Source of the DNA: Microbacterium luteolum
Lineage (GTDB): Bacteria; Actinomycetota; Actinomycetes; Actinomycetales; Microbacteriaceae
DNA: 64,000 bases
Assembly (NCBI RefSeq): GCF_039533965.1
Contig: NZ_BAAAUN010000001.1
Location: 3,198,950 to 3,262,949 of the forward strand
Reading direction: 5' to 3'
Shown here one piece after another: positions 19,801 to 27,032 of the stretch. The notes under the pieces were generated by a model that worked only from the letters and a program-made list of their open reading frames with translations, did not search any database and was not told the DNA's origin. Every line of letters begins with the position of its first letter. Positions within the stretch are counted from its first letter, which is position 1. Made by a program: the position numbers and the translations under genes.

Positions 19801-20600
19801 GCATCACCGGCGCGATCGTGCAGCGGCAGCCGTTCGGCGGCTGGAAGCGCTCCTCGGTCGGTCCCGGCGCCAAGGCGGGTGGTCCGAACTACCTGATCGG
19901 CCTCGGGTCGTGGCGCTCGCACCCGGGCGGTCCGGCATCCAGCACCCTGCACCTCCGCGGTCTCGATTCCCGGATCACCGCCCTGATCGAGGCGGCGCAG
20001 CCGTCGCTCGCGTACGAGCCGTTCGAGTGGCTGCGACGCTCCGCCCTGTCGGACGCGCTCGCCTGGGATCGCGAGTTCGGGCAGGTGCGCGACGTGTCCC
20101 GGCTGGGCGTCGAGCGCAACCTCTTCCGCTATCGGCCGGTGCCCGTCGAGATCAGGGCGACCGACGATGCGGCCCTGCAGGATCTGCTGCGGGTCGTGAT
20201 CGCCGGCGTGCGTGCGGGCGCCCGCTTCGTGCTGTCCACGCCGAGCGGTCTGCCGGCCGAGGTGCGTCGAGCCCTGGGCGATCTGGACGCCGTCGTCTTC
20301 CTCGAGACCGAGGGCGAGTGGATCGAGCGGATGCTGCGCCATGAGGAGCCCGCGGAGGGCGACCGTCGTCCTGCGCCGAGCCGGAACCGGGTGCGCCTGG
20401 TCGGCGGTCGCGACGCGGTCGCCGCGGCCCATGCCTCGCTGGCCGTGGCATCGAGCGGTGATCCCGACCTCGCGGTGTACGACGGCGAGGTGACCGCGGC
20501 CGCCCGCATCGAGCTGCTGCCGTTCGTGCACGAGCAGTCCATCAGCATCACCGCCCACCGCTACGGGAACGTCGACCGCCGCTTCAGCGACGTCATCTGA
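16875..20600 (+). CDS. putA: Bifunctional proline dehydrogenase / L-glutamate gamma-semialdehyde dehydrogenase
   Basis: 1241 residues. The FAD-dependent proline dehydrogenase barrel lies in roughly residues 20-480 (VRLVKGANLAMENVEAQLHG; RRLEENASADNFLSAAF). The NAD-dependent aldehyde dehydrogenase domain covers about 560-1020 (VTPPWNFPIAIPAGG; ETSGKNAMIV; C819 in HAGQKCSAA as nucleophile), followed by a C-terminal extension as in long PutA. Together they oxidise proline to glutamate. No DNA-binding ribbon-helix-helix is seen, so it is not a trifunctional repressor. The ATG sits seven bases after TAATGT, suggesting a leaderless message. Residues 224-240 come from a palindromic DNA insertion. 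Confidence 0.95.
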   Translation: MAESSSSSSDAVASAPLADRAVELARRWVTEAAAAEVDPAAERLAGVLQDTNGLPFTLGFVDGVMRPESLAAAASQLHRIAPIVPEFLPWYLRSAVRLGGGMAQILPSPVVPIARRVLRDMVGHLVVDVRPAKLGPALEKIRTPSTATGTAARVNLNLLGEAVLGEAEAKRRLDGIHELIRRPDVDYVSVKVSAIISHISMWAFDEVVDQVVERLMPLYLTAAGPSTGSGTQEGTGSGAQTFINLDMEEYRDLDLTIAVYTRILEDPRLQHLEAGIVLQAYLPDALPALQELTAWAQDRVAHGGAPIKVRLVKGANLAMENVEAQLHGWTPATYDTKLDTDANYLRCLDWALHPERAAAVKLGVAGHNLFGIAYAWLLAGERGVREAIEFEMLLGMAQGQVQAVSREVGAVLLYVPVVEPAEFDVAISYLVRRLEENASADNFLSAAFRLDEDESLFVREQDRFLDALDRSTDPTLRIGPRRTQDRLAPVHESVRPAPVAPAPEVGLTKAVLGISRGSDDSDGEAFLETAVYSAREVAEGTGGAPGFSNTADSDPALPANRDWARSVRESIPSSTVGRTTLEAARIDDPAALDETVQRVRDAAPAWGARPAAERAEVLLRAAAALESRRGELIEVAASETGKVFAEADVEVSEAVDFARYYAAKARELDAISGASFVPAKVTVVTPPWNFPIAIPAGGVLAALAAGSGVVFKPAPQARRCAAVVAESLWQAGVPRDVLALVDIEEGDLGRALVSHDAVERVILTGAWDTAALFRSWRPDLPLLAETSGKNAMIVMPSADLDLAVADLVKSAFGHAGQKCSAASLAILVGPVGRSPRFARQLADAVRSLHVGWPTDPLAEVGPVIEKPQGKLAWALTELEGDEQWLIKPALAADDDGSGRLWRPGIRVGVQAGSRFHTEEFFGPVLGVMHAPTLERAIELQNAVAYGLTAGLHTQDPDDLAQWLDRVQAGNLYVNRGITGAIVQRQPFGGWKRSSVGPGAKAGGPNYLIGLGSWRSHPGGPASSTLHLRGLDSRITALIEAAQPSLAYEPFEWLRRSALSDALAWDREFGQVRDVSRLGVERNLFRYRPVPVEIRATDDAALQDLLRVVIAGVRAGARFVLSTPSGLPAEVRRALGDLDAVVFLETEGEWIERMLRHEEPAEGDRRPAPSRNRVRLVGGRDAVAAAHASLAVASSGDPDLAVYDGEVTAAARIELLPFVHEQSISITAHRYGNVDRRFSDVI
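17544..17594. repeat. Palindromic-family insertion inside putA
   Basis: GGCCCTTCGACGGGCTCAGG (17544-17563) plus GACCCAGG is the reverse unit of the CTGAGCCTGTCGAAG family, followed by a decayed second unit GGACAGGCTCAGGAGCCCAG (17575-17594). Length 51 bp, a multiple of three. It encodes GPSTGSGTQEGTGSGAQ between two conserved parts of the proline dehydrogenase barrel, so it is probably a surface loop. Confidence 0.8.
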
Positions 20601-20627
20601 GCGGATCGCGCGGGCCGGCGGCCCCGC

Positions 20628-20694
20628 ATGTAAAAGATTCTTGACATAGCCCGCACCTGCGTCGTACGCTCAGTGTGTCAAGAATCTTTTACAT
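20628..20694 (+). promoter_or_regulatory. Perfect 19-bp inverted repeat operator with embedded promoter
   Basis: The left arm at 20628-20646, ATGTAAAAGATTCTTGACA, is the exact reverse complement of the right arm at 20676-20694, with 29 bp between. The left arm ends in TTGACA (-35, 20641-20646), and TACGCT at 20665-20670 is the -10 at 18-bp spacing. Transcription would start at about the right arm. AGGAGG follows at 20695-20700. Each arm is itself roughly two-fold symmetric (12 of 18). The AT-rich repeat stands out from its GC-rich surroundings. The XRE protein encoded at 21139 is the obvious candidate to bind it. Confidence 0.85.
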
Positions 20695-20704
20695 AGGAGG
20701 CATC

Positions 20705-21139
20705 ATGGTCTACGAGGAGCGCAACGCCTGGGCGGGGCTGATCGTGAGCCCGATCACGATGATCGTCTATGTCATCCTCATCGTTCAGCAGGCGGCCGGC
20801 GGTCCGCTCACCGACGTCGACTGGTTCCCGCTCATGCTGTGGGTGATCGGCGGCAGCATCGTGGCCGTGATCATCCTCAGCGTCGTCTGGGGCATGATCG
20901 CCGGGATGACGGATGCCGGCGGCATCGGCAAGTCCGACATCCGCGACCGTGACATCAGCCGCCTGGGCGGACGCGTCGAGCAGGCCTTCCTCGTGATCGC
21001 GGGACTCGGCGTGATCGCCCTCTGCGCCGTCGGCGCCGACGTCTTCTGGATCGCGAACACGATGTTCGCCGGCTTCTGGGTGGCCGCCACCATCGGCAGC
21101 GTCGCGCGGGTCGTCGCCTACCGCAGGGGACTGATCTGA
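20705..21139 (+). CDS. Small polytopic membrane protein paired with XRE regulator
   Basis: 144 residues. Four hydrophobic segments lie near 10-30, 45-66, 95-110 and 115-135, with a polar loop in the middle (DAGGIGKSDIRDRDISRLGG). I do not recognise a biochemical function. Small four-helix proteins of this type are commonly encoded just before an XRE regulator like the next gene. The ATG follows AGGAGG, and the stop overlaps the regulator start (TGATG). Inference: it may sense membrane state or hold the regulator at the membrane. Confidence 0.82.
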   Translation: MVYEERNAWAGLIVSPITMIVYVILIVQQAAGGPLTDVDWFPLMLWVIGGSIVAVIILSVVWGMIAGMTDAGGIGKSDIRDRDISRLGGRVEQAFLVIAGLGVIALCAVGADVFWIANTMFAGFWVAATIGSVARVVAYRRGLI

Positions 21140-21354
21140 TGGTCAAGCCCACCCGCGTCTCCAACCGCATCCGCGCCCACCGGGAGTCGGCGGGGATGAC
21201 CCAGGCCGACCTCGCCCGCACGATCGGCGTGACCCGGCAGACGCTCATCGCGATCGAGCAGGAGAAGTACTCGCCCACGCTCGAACTCGCCTTCCAGATC
21301 GCCCGCGCCTTCGGCGTGGGGATCGACGACCTCTTCCAGTATCCGGAGCAGTGA
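21139..21354 (+). CDS. XRE/Cro-type helix-turn-helix regulator (71 aa)
   Basis: 71 residues, almost entirely one HTH domain: NRIRAHRESAGMTQADLART, with recognition helix VTRQTLIAIEQEKYSPTLEL, then the closing helices ending DDLFQYPEQ. This is the compact YgzD/YozG-like group with no ligand domain. It is translationally coupled to the membrane protein upstream and followed after one base by an oxidoreductase gene. It very probably binds the 19-bp inverted repeat at 20628-20694, making the operon self-regulated; this is inferred from position. Confidence 0.93.
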   Translation: MVKPTRVSNRIRAHRESAGMTQADLARTIGVTRQTLIAIEQEKYSPTLELAFQIARAFGVGIDDLFQYPEQ

Positions 21355-21355
21355 C

Positions 21356-22366
21356 ATGGACAACACACCTGAGACCTCGACCATGAGCGCCTGGCGTCGT
21401 GAGACGTACGGGCCCGCCGCCGGCACGACCCTGCAGGAGATCCCCGTGCCCGTCCCCGGCCGCGGAGAGGTGGTCCTGCGCGTGACCGCCACGGCTCTCA
21501 ACGCGGGCGACGTGCGTCTGATGCTCGGAGACCCGCTGCTCGTGCGGCCGGTGTTCGGCCTCACGAAGCCGAAATACCCGGTGCGCGGCATCGAGGTCGC
21601 CGGAACCGTCGTCGCGGTCGGACCCGATGTCGTGGGCGCCGAGCTCGACGAACATGTGGTGGGAGAGCTCGTCGGGGGAGGGGGGCTCGCCACGTACGTG
21701 CGCGTACCCGCCGCCCGGCTCGTGCCGGTCCCGCCCGACGTCGAGCCCGCGGTCGCGGCGTGCCTTCCGGTCGCCGGGGGGACCGCCTGGCAGGCTCTCG
21801 ACCTCGCCGAGGTCGGGCTGCGCGCGGGCAGCGCTCCACGGGTCCTCATCATCGGCGCGTCCGGCGGAGTCGGCACCTTCGCGGTGCAGCTCGCCGCGCT
21901 CCGCGGCGCCGAGGTCTGGGCGACGTGCCGCACGCGCAACGCGCCGCTCATCGAGCACCTCGGGGCCACCCGCACCCTCGACCACCGCACGTCGCCGCTG
22001 AGCGAGCTGCCGGCCGAGCACTTCGACGCGGTCATCGACATCGCCGGTGGGATGCCGCTGCGCGATCTGCAGCGCCTCGTCGCGCCCGGCGGCACGGTCG
22101 TGCTCGTCACCGGCGACGGAGGGCACGTGCTGGGACCGGTGCCGCGCATGATCAAGGCCGCCTTCCTCTCGATCGGATCCCGCCGCATCCGTCCCCTCGC
22201 GGCCTCGCCGCGCCCCGAGGTCCTGGCCAAGCTCCTGGAGCTCGTCGCCGAGGGCCGCATCTCGCCCGTGATCGAGCGCGAGTACCCCTTCGCCGAGGCA
22301 TCCGCCGCGCTCGCGCACATCGAAGCCGGGCACACGGTCGGCAAGCTCGTCGTCCGCGGGGCCTGA
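21356..22366 (+). CDS. NADP-dependent zinc-type alcohol dehydrogenase / quinone oxidoreductase
   Basis: 336 residues of the medium-chain dehydrogenase family. The N-terminal GroES-like domain (QEIPVPVPGRGEVVLRVTAT, ALNAGDVRLM) is followed by a nucleotide-binding domain with VLIIGASGGVGTFAVQLAAL near residue 165. The structural and catalytic zinc cysteines are missing, as in quinone oxidoreductases, which use NADPH. It starts one base after the XRE stop, so it belongs to that operon; another ATG 27 bp inside (MSAWRRETYG) is possible. The substrate is unknown. Confidence 0.85.
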   Translation: MDNTPETSTMSAWRRETYGPAAGTTLQEIPVPVPGRGEVVLRVTATALNAGDVRLMLGDPLLVRPVFGLTKPKYPVRGIEVAGTVVAVGPDVVGAELDEHVVGELVGGGGLATYVRVPAARLVPVPPDVEPAVAACLPVAGGTAWQALDLAEVGLRAGSAPRVLIIGASGGVGTFAVQLAALRGAEVWATCRTRNAPLIEHLGATRTLDHRTSPLSELPAEHFDAVIDIAGGMPLRDLQRLVAPGGTVVLVTGDGGHVLGPVPRMIKAAFLSIGSRRIRPLAASPRPEVLAKLLELVAEGRISPVIEREYPFAEASAALAHIEAGHTVGKLVVRGA

Positions 22367-22537
22367 CGCGCTCCGCACACCGGCGCGCGCGCTCTGGCGA
22401 CGCACAGGGGGTGGATGACAGAATGGGAGCTGGCGTGCTCGAGTCGCATCTTCCCCGCAACCCCTCTGACGAGAAGCGGGTCGAAGGACCGCCGGGCCCC
22501 TGGACAGAGTCCGCCGCGTCCCGTTCCGAGGAGCATC

Positions 22538-23422
22538 TTGTCTTTCGAAAACACGCTGTCGACGCCTGAGGCCACCGCGACCCGCACCGCTCACCACCGG
22601 CACTACCTGATGTGCAAGCCGTCGCACTTCACCGTCAGCTACAAGATCAACCCGTGGATGGAGCCGGCCAACCCGACCGACACGGCGAAAGCCGTCGCAC
22701 AGTGGCAGCAGCTGCACGACCTCTACCTCGAGCTGGGCCACGAGGTCGAGCTCATCGAGCCGCTCGCCGGATTCCCCGACATGGTCTACACGGCCAACGG
22801 CGGCTTCCTCATCGACGGCCGCGCCTATGTGCCGAAGTTCCGGTTCGTGGAGCGCCAGGGCGAGTCCCCGGCCTTCGCCGACTGGTTCCGCGCGGCCGGC
22901 TACGACACTGTCATCCCGGAGGAGGTCAACGAGGGCGAGGGGGACTTCCTGCTCGTGGGCGACGTGATCCTCGCCGGCACCGGCTTCCGCTCGACCGGCG
23001 ACAGCCACCGCGAGGTCGGCGAGATCTTCGGTCGCGAGGTCGTGTCGCTGAACCTCGTCGATCCGCGGTTCTACCACCTCGACACCGCGATCGCCGTGCT
23101 CGACCCGGTGCAGGGCACGGAGAACGGCGGCCCGGAGCGGGCCAACATCGCGTACCTCCCCGGCGCGTTCGACGACGCGAGCCGCGCGATCCTCGAGGAG
23201 CGCTTCCCCGAGGCGATCCTCGTCTCGGACGAGGACGGCTCGGTGTTCGGGCTGAACTCGGCCAGCGACGGCTACAACGTCATCATCTCGCCGCGCGCGA
23301 AGGGCTTCGAGAAGCAGCTGCGCGAGCGCGGCTACAACCCGATCATGATCGACCTCTCCGAGCTGCTGCTCGGCGGCGGCGGCATCAAGTGCTGCACGCT
23401 CGAGCTGCGCGGTGCGAATTGA
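22538..23422 (+). CDS. ddaH: Dimethylargininase / amidinotransferase family
   Basis: 294 residues if TTG 22538 is used, with GAGGAG four bases upstream; the open frame extends to 22415 but its start lacks family similarity. MCKPSHFTVSYKINPWMEP, PDMVYTANGGF, FRSTGDSHREVG, FYHLDTAIAVL (catalytic His) and GGGGIKCCTLEL (C285/C286, one the nucleophile) are the DDAH/arginine-deiminase-like signatures. It would hydrolyse dimethylarginine to citrulline, or act on a related guanidino compound. It is coupled to ornithine aminotransferase downstream (TTGA overlap), indicating arginine-derivative catabolism. Confidence 0.88.
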   Translation: MSFENTLSTPEATATRTAHHRHYLMCKPSHFTVSYKINPWMEPANPTDTAKAVAQWQQLHDLYLELGHEVELIEPLAGFPDMVYTANGGFLIDGRAYVPKFRFVERQGESPAFADWFRAAGYDTVIPEEVNEGEGDFLLVGDVILAGTGFRSTGDSHREVGEIFGREVVSLNLVDPRFYHLDTAIAVLDPVQGTENGGPERANIAYLPGAFDDASRAILEERFPEAILVSDEDGSVFGLNSASDGYNVIISPRAKGFEKQLRERGYNPIMIDLSELLLGGGGIKCCTLELRGAN

Positions 23423-24636
23423 GCGGCCCTTCGACAAGCTCAGGGACCCAGGTCGAAGGCGTGACCGAGCCGCACGTCGCGCACAACTACCACCCGCTTC
23501 CGGTGAACATCGCGCGGGGTGAGGGGGCCTGGCTGACGGATGTCGAGGGCAAGCGCTACCTCGACCTGCTCGCCGCCTACTCCGCGGTGAACTTCGGCCA
23601 CCGGCATCCGGCTCTCGTCGCAGCTCTCACCGAGCAGCTCGGACGCGTCACCCTGATCAGCCGCGCGTTCCAGAGCGACCGGCTCGAGCCGTTCGCCGCG
23701 GCGCTCGCCCAGCTCGCGGGCAAGGACATGGTCCTGCCGATGAACACCGGAGCCGAGGCCGTCGAGACCGGCATCAAGGTCGCCCGCGCCTGGGGCTACC
23801 GGGTGAAGGGCATCGCGGAGGGCCGTGCGCGCATCATCGTCGCCGCCGGCAACTTCCACGGCCGCACCACCACGATCGTCAGCTTCAGCGACGACGAGTC
23901 GGCACGCGACGGCTTCGGGCCGTACACGCCCGGGTTCGACGTGGTCCCGTACGGAGATGCGGATGCCATCGCGGCAGCCATCACCGACGACACGGCCGCC
24001 GTGCTCGTGGAGCCGATCCAGGGCGAAGCCGGCGTCGTGATCCCGCCGGAGGGGTACCTGCGCCGCATCCGCGAGATCTGCGATGAGAAGAACGTGCTGT
24101 TCATCGCCGATGAGATCCAGTCCGGACTCGGCCGTGTCGGCGAGACGTTCGCGTGCGACCGCGAGGGCGTCGTCCCGGACCTCTACCTGCTCGGCAAGGC
24201 GCTCGGCGGCGGAATCCTTCCGGTCTCGGCCGTGGTCGGGAACGCCGACGTGCTCGGCGTCATCCAGCCCGGGGAGCACGGCTCGACGTTCGGCGGCAAC
24301 CCGCTCGCCGCAGCCGTGGGCCTGCGCGTGGTCGAGATGCTCGAGTCGGGGGAGTTCCAGGAGCGCGCCCGCGCACTCGGGGAGCACCTCGGTCAGGCGC
24401 TGCAGCCGCTGATCGGCCACGGCGTCACGGCCGTCCGCCTCGCAGGACTGTGGGCGGGCGTCGACATCGACCCCGCCAAGGGCACCGGCCGCGAGATCGC
24501 CGAGAAGCTGCTCGCGCGGGGCGTGCTCGTCAAGGACACGCACGGTCAGACCATCCGCATCGCCCCGCCGCTCGTGATCCGCGCGACGGAGCTCGATTGG
24601 GCGGTGGAGCAGCTCAAGCTCGTTCTCGGGGCCTGA
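23419..24636 (+). CDS. rocD: Ornithine aminotransferase
   Basis: About 405 residues, class-III PLP aminotransferase. HNYHPLPVNIARGEGAWLTD, NTGAEAVETGIKVAR, GNFHGRTTTIVSFSDD, FIADEIQSGLGRVG and LLGKALGGGILPVSAV (PLP lysine) are characteristic of RocD. It converts ornithine and 2-oxoglutarate to glutamate semialdehyde, the same intermediate handled by PutA 2.8 kb upstream. The start is uncertain: TTG 23419 overlaps the ddaH stop, and GTG 23461 is the alternative. The 14 codons between them are largely a palindromic repeat unit ([10 protein letters not shown]), so the repeat either supplies the N-terminus or forms the leader. Confidence 0.9.
   Translation: MSGPSTSSGTQVEGVTEPHVAHNYHPLPVNIARGEGAWLTDVEGKRYLDLLAAYSAVNFGHRHPALVAALTEQLGRVTLISRAFQSDRLEPFAAALAQLAGKDMVLPMNTGAEAVETGIKVARAWGYRVKGIAEGRARIIVAAGNFHGRTTTIVSFSDDESARDGFGPYTPGFDVVPYGDADAIAAAITDDTAAVLVEPIQGEAGVVIPPEGYLRRIREICDEKNVLFIADEIQSGLGRVGETFACDREGVVPDLYLLGKALGGGILPVSAVVGNADVLGVIQPGEHGSTFGGNPLAAAVGLRVVEMLESGEFQERARALGEHLGQALQPLIGHGVTAVRLAGLWAGVDIDPAKGTGREIAEKLLARGVLVKDTHGQTIRIAPPLVIRATELDWAVEQLKLVLGA
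23425..23455. repeat. CTGAGCCTGTCGAAG-family unit at the ddaH-rocD junction
   Basis: CCCTTCGACAAGCTCAGGGA (23428-23447), flanked by GG and CCCAGGTCG, is identical in core to the second arm of the cytochrome b gene copies. It occupies the first codons of rocD, or the gap before GTG 23461. Only one arm is present, so it cannot form the full hairpin. Confidence 0.85.
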
Positions 24637-24665
24637 CTCGCGCTCCTGTCGAACCACCCGCTTCG

Positions 24666-24711
24666 GTGCGAGCGGCCCCTTTGTGAACGTCTTCACAGGG
24701 GCCGCTCGCAC
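24666..24711. terminator. Strong hairpin between convergent genes
   Basis: GTGCGAGCGGCCCCT (24666-24680), two unpaired T, GTGAA, a short loop, then TTCACAGGGGCCGCTCGCAC (24692-24711) form a 20-bp stem with a two-base bulge. It lies between the ends of rocD (+) and the 24741 gene (-), so a bidirectional transcription stop is likely. There is no U-run after the stem on either strand. Confidence 0.65.
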
Positions 24712-24740
24712 GAAAAGGGGCGGCTCGGCGGCGCGGTGAC

Positions 24741-25127
24741 TCAGGCCGGCGGGGAATCAGGGTCGAGCGTCTTGAGGGTGGCCTCTTCGGCCGCGTTGTC
24801 GGCCTGGAGCTGATCCTCGGTCGCCTTGTCGCCGCCGAGCGGTGCCTCGTGATCGGGACCTGCGCTGCCCTGGATGGCGCCGCCCGTGGACTCGCCGCGG
24901 GAGCTGTCGCCCTGGATCGCGCCGCCGTCGCCGCTGTCGGCACCGTCGTGATCGGGTCCTGCGCTGCCCTGGATCGCGCCGCCCGTGGACTCGCCGCGCG
25001 CGGCATCGCCCTGGATGGCGCCGTTGTCACCGCCCTCATGGCCTTCGTTCTCTGTCGTGCCGTCGACGCCGGTCGCGCCTTCGGCCGGTTCCTGCGGGTG
25101 CGGGGTGCTTTCGCTGTTCTCGTCCAT
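24741..25127 (-). CDS. Acidic repeat protein with GGAIQG motifs
   Basis: 128 residues, hydrophilic and acidic, no membrane span, probably disordered. Two 33-residue units (99-bp period in the DNA) contain GGAIQGDxxRGESTGGAIQG followed by SAGPDH, giving four GAIQG motifs. I do not recognise a family. The ATG is preceded by TAGTGT and six bases, a leaderless promoter, which supports real expression. It is convergent with rocD, and the MFS/MarR operon ends just upstream of it on the same strand. Such proteins are sometimes stress-linked, but nothing here proves a role. Confidence 0.7.
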   Translation of the reverse strand: MDENSESTPHPQEPAEGATGVDGTTENEGHEGGDNGAIQGDAARGESTGGAIQGSAGPDHDGADSGDGGAIQGDSSRGESTGGAIQGSAGPDHEAPLGGDKATEDQLQADNAAEEATLKTLDPDSPPA

Positions 25128-25196
25128 GCGCCGACACTACGTTCGGCCGCAGCGTGCACGAAGGGTGTTGACAACGGGCCGTCGTGCGAGGACCCT

Positions 25197-26534
25197 TCAG
25201 TCGTTCTTCGTCGCGGTGCGGATCGGCGTGGTCGCGGCGGCCTCGTCGCTGAACTCGATCGGGTCGGCCCGCTCGATCACGCTGAGGGGGCGCGTCTCGT
25301 CGAGGGTGAGCAGGAACCGGCGGTTCTCGTCGCGGTGCAGGCGTCCGGAGGTGAACACCCAGATCGCGCCGATCGCGCAGGCGACGAATCCGGCCGTCCC
25401 GCCGAGCATGATCGCGGTGCGCGGCCCGAAGGCATCGGCCACCCAGCCGGCGATGGGCGCGCCGACCGGCGTCGAGCCCATGATCACGGCCATGTAGAGG
25501 GCGAGCACGCGTCCGCGCAGCGACGGGTCGGTCGTCATCTGCACGTAGCCGTTCGCGGTGGTCAGCAGCGTCACGATCATGAAGCCCGTGAACATCAGCG
25601 TGACCGCGTAGGACGCGTAGGTCGGCATCGCGGAGGAGACGAAGGCGGCGACGCCGAATCCGCCCGCGGCGAGGATGACGACGCGCACGCGCGCCCGGTC
25701 GCGTCGTGCAGCGAGCAGGGCGCCCGCGAGGGAGCCGATCGCGAGGATCGAGCTGAGCACGCCGTAGCCGTCGGCTCCGGACCCGAACTCGATCGCCATG
25801 GTCGAGGCGAAGATCGGGAAGTTCATGCCAAACGCGCCGATGAGGAAGACGGTCACGAACACCACGCGCAGGTCGCTGCGCCCCCACACGTAACGGAAGC
25901 CGGCGAGGAGGCCGCCCCTGTTGCGCGTCTTCGGACGCGCGGCGAGCAGGCTCTTCCGCAGCATCAGCAGGGCGAGGATCATCGCGAGGAACGTCGCGGC
26001 GTTGACGATGAACACCCAGCCGGAGCCGATCGCCACGATCAGGAGGCCGCCGACAGCGGGCCCGATCATGCGGGCGAGGTTGAAGGATGCCGAGTTCAGG
26101 GCGACCGCGTTCGACGTGTCGCCGGCGGAGACCATGTCGGACACGAACGCCTGCCGCGCGGGCGCGTCGAAGGCGTTGACGACGCCGAACCCGAGCGCGA
26201 AGCAGAACATCATCGGCAGCGTCATGACGCCGCTGAGAAGGAGGATGCCGACGGCGATGGCCAGGCCGAGCAGCGCGGTCTGCGTGACCATCAGGATGTG
26301 GCGCCGGTCGAAGCGATCGGCGACCCAACCGGTCTGGCTGACCAGCAGGAGGGGAGGGCCGAACTGGAGCGCCATCGTGACGCCCATCGCCGTCGCGTCG
26401 TTGTCGGTCAGCTCGGTGAGGACGACCCAATCCTGCGCCGTGGCCTGCATCCAGCCGCCGATGTTCGAGACGAGGGCGCCGGCGAACCAGATGCGGTAGT
26501 TGATGTTCGCGAACGAACGGAACATGGCGCTCAT
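25197..26534 (-). CDS. MFS transporter (EntS/Tet(V)-like efflux)
   Basis: 445 residues with about 11-12 hydrophobic segments and the MFS-3 pattern: WFAGALVSNIGGWMQATAQD in the first helix, WVADRFDRRHILMVTQ (loop 2-3 motif) and FCFALGFGVVNAFDAPARQAF. It probably exports a small molecule. The start is ATG 26534, overlapping the stop of the upstream MarR gene (ATGA), so regulator and pump form one operon controlled by the operator at 26975-26991. The last ~45 residues are a hydrophilic tail. Confidence 0.9.
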   Translation of the reverse strand: MSAMFRSFANINYRIWFAGALVSNIGGWMQATAQDWVVLTELTDNDATAMGVTMALQFGPPLLLVSQTGWVADRFDRRHILMVTQTALLGLAIAVGILLLSGVMTLPMMFCFALGFGVVNAFDAPARQAFVSDMVSAGDTSNAVALNSASFNLARMIGPAVGGLLIVAIGSGWVFIVNAATFLAMILALLMLRKSLLAARPKTRNRGGLLAGFRYVWGRSDLRVVFVTVFLIGAFGMNFPIFASTMAIEFGSGADGYGVLSSILAIGSLAGALLAARRDRARVRVVILAAGGFGVAAFVSSAMPTYASYAVTLMFTGFMIVTLLTTANGYVQMTTDPSLRGRVLALYMAVIMGSTPVGAPIAGWVADAFGPRTAIMLGGTAGFVACAIGAIWVFTSGRLHRDENRRFLLTLDETRPLSVIERADPIEFSDEAAATTPIRTATKND

Positions 26535-26971
26535 CGCTCGACCGCCCGTCGCATCAGTGCACTGGCTTCGCGGAGCGTGGTCAGCTCCGCCTCGGTGTAG
26601 TCGACCTCGCGCAGCATGTCGGCCAGCAGTTCGTCGCGGCGTCGGATGGTCTCGACGACGATCGCGATCCCGGCGTCGGTGATGTCGACCTGCACGCGGC
26701 GGCGATCGTCTTCGTCGGGCGTGCGCACGACGAACCCCTGCTCCTCCAGGCCGTTGACGAGGCCGGTCATCGATGGAGCGGCCACGCGTTCGCGCTCGGC
26801 CAGCGTCGAGATCGTCCGGCGACCGTTCATGCGCAGATCGGCGAGCACCGCGAGCTGCGCATCGCTCATCGAATCCGCGGCCCGGGCGCAGCGCAGGCGG
26901 CGGGCCAGCCGGAATGTGGCCATGCGGAGGTCTGTGGCGGTGAGGTGGAGGGATTCATCAGACGCAGACAT
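26531..26971 (-). CDS. MarR family transcriptional regulator
   Basis: 146 residues, standard MarR length. DAQLAVLADLRMNGRRTIST, the recognition helix region VAAPSMTGLVNGLEEQGF and the wing RTPDEDDRRRVQVDITDAG are all present. It precedes and overlaps the MFS exporter gene, the classic drug-efflux arrangement. A perfect palindrome (26975-26991) abuts its start codon, so it is likely autorepressed. The divergent gene cutC begins 41 bp beyond the palindrome and could share control. Confidence 0.92.
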   Translation of the reverse strand: MSASDESLHLTATDLRMATFRLARRLRCARAADSMSDAQLAVLADLRMNGRRTISTLAERERVAAPSMTGLVNGLEEQGFVVRTPDEDDRRRVQVDITDAGIAIVVETIRRRDELLADMLREVDYTEAELTTLREASALMRRAVER

Positions 26972-26974
26972 TAC

Positions 26975-26991
26975 TTAGGTAGCCTACCTAA
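26975..26991. promoter_or_regulatory. MarR operator palindrome
   Basis: TTAGGTAG-C-CTACCTAA, two perfect 8-bp arms around one base, lies 4 bp from the marR start codon. It contains TAGGCT, a possible -10 box for marR on the minus strand. The size and symmetry fit a MarR dimer site. Confidence 0.8.
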
Positions 26992-27032
26992 CCTTCTGGA
27001 AGAGGGAAAGGCCGACCCGGCAGAATGGGGGG

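Noticed and set aside
17583..20558. Minus-strand open frame of 991 codons opposite putA
   Set aside because: It mirrors the codon structure of putA, has no family similarity and overlaps a clear conserved gene; long antisense frames are normal at this GC content.
22367..22537. Regulatory leader or upstream ORF before ddaH
   Set aside because: An ATG at 22415 opens a continuous frame into ddaH, but its residues are not family-like and no clear RNA structure could be drawn; treated as a plain leader.
24849..26600. Plus-strand 583-codon frame opposite the MFS exporter and repeat protein
   Set aside because: Composition is typical of an antisense frame (His/Arg/Glu-rich, no hydrophobic core).
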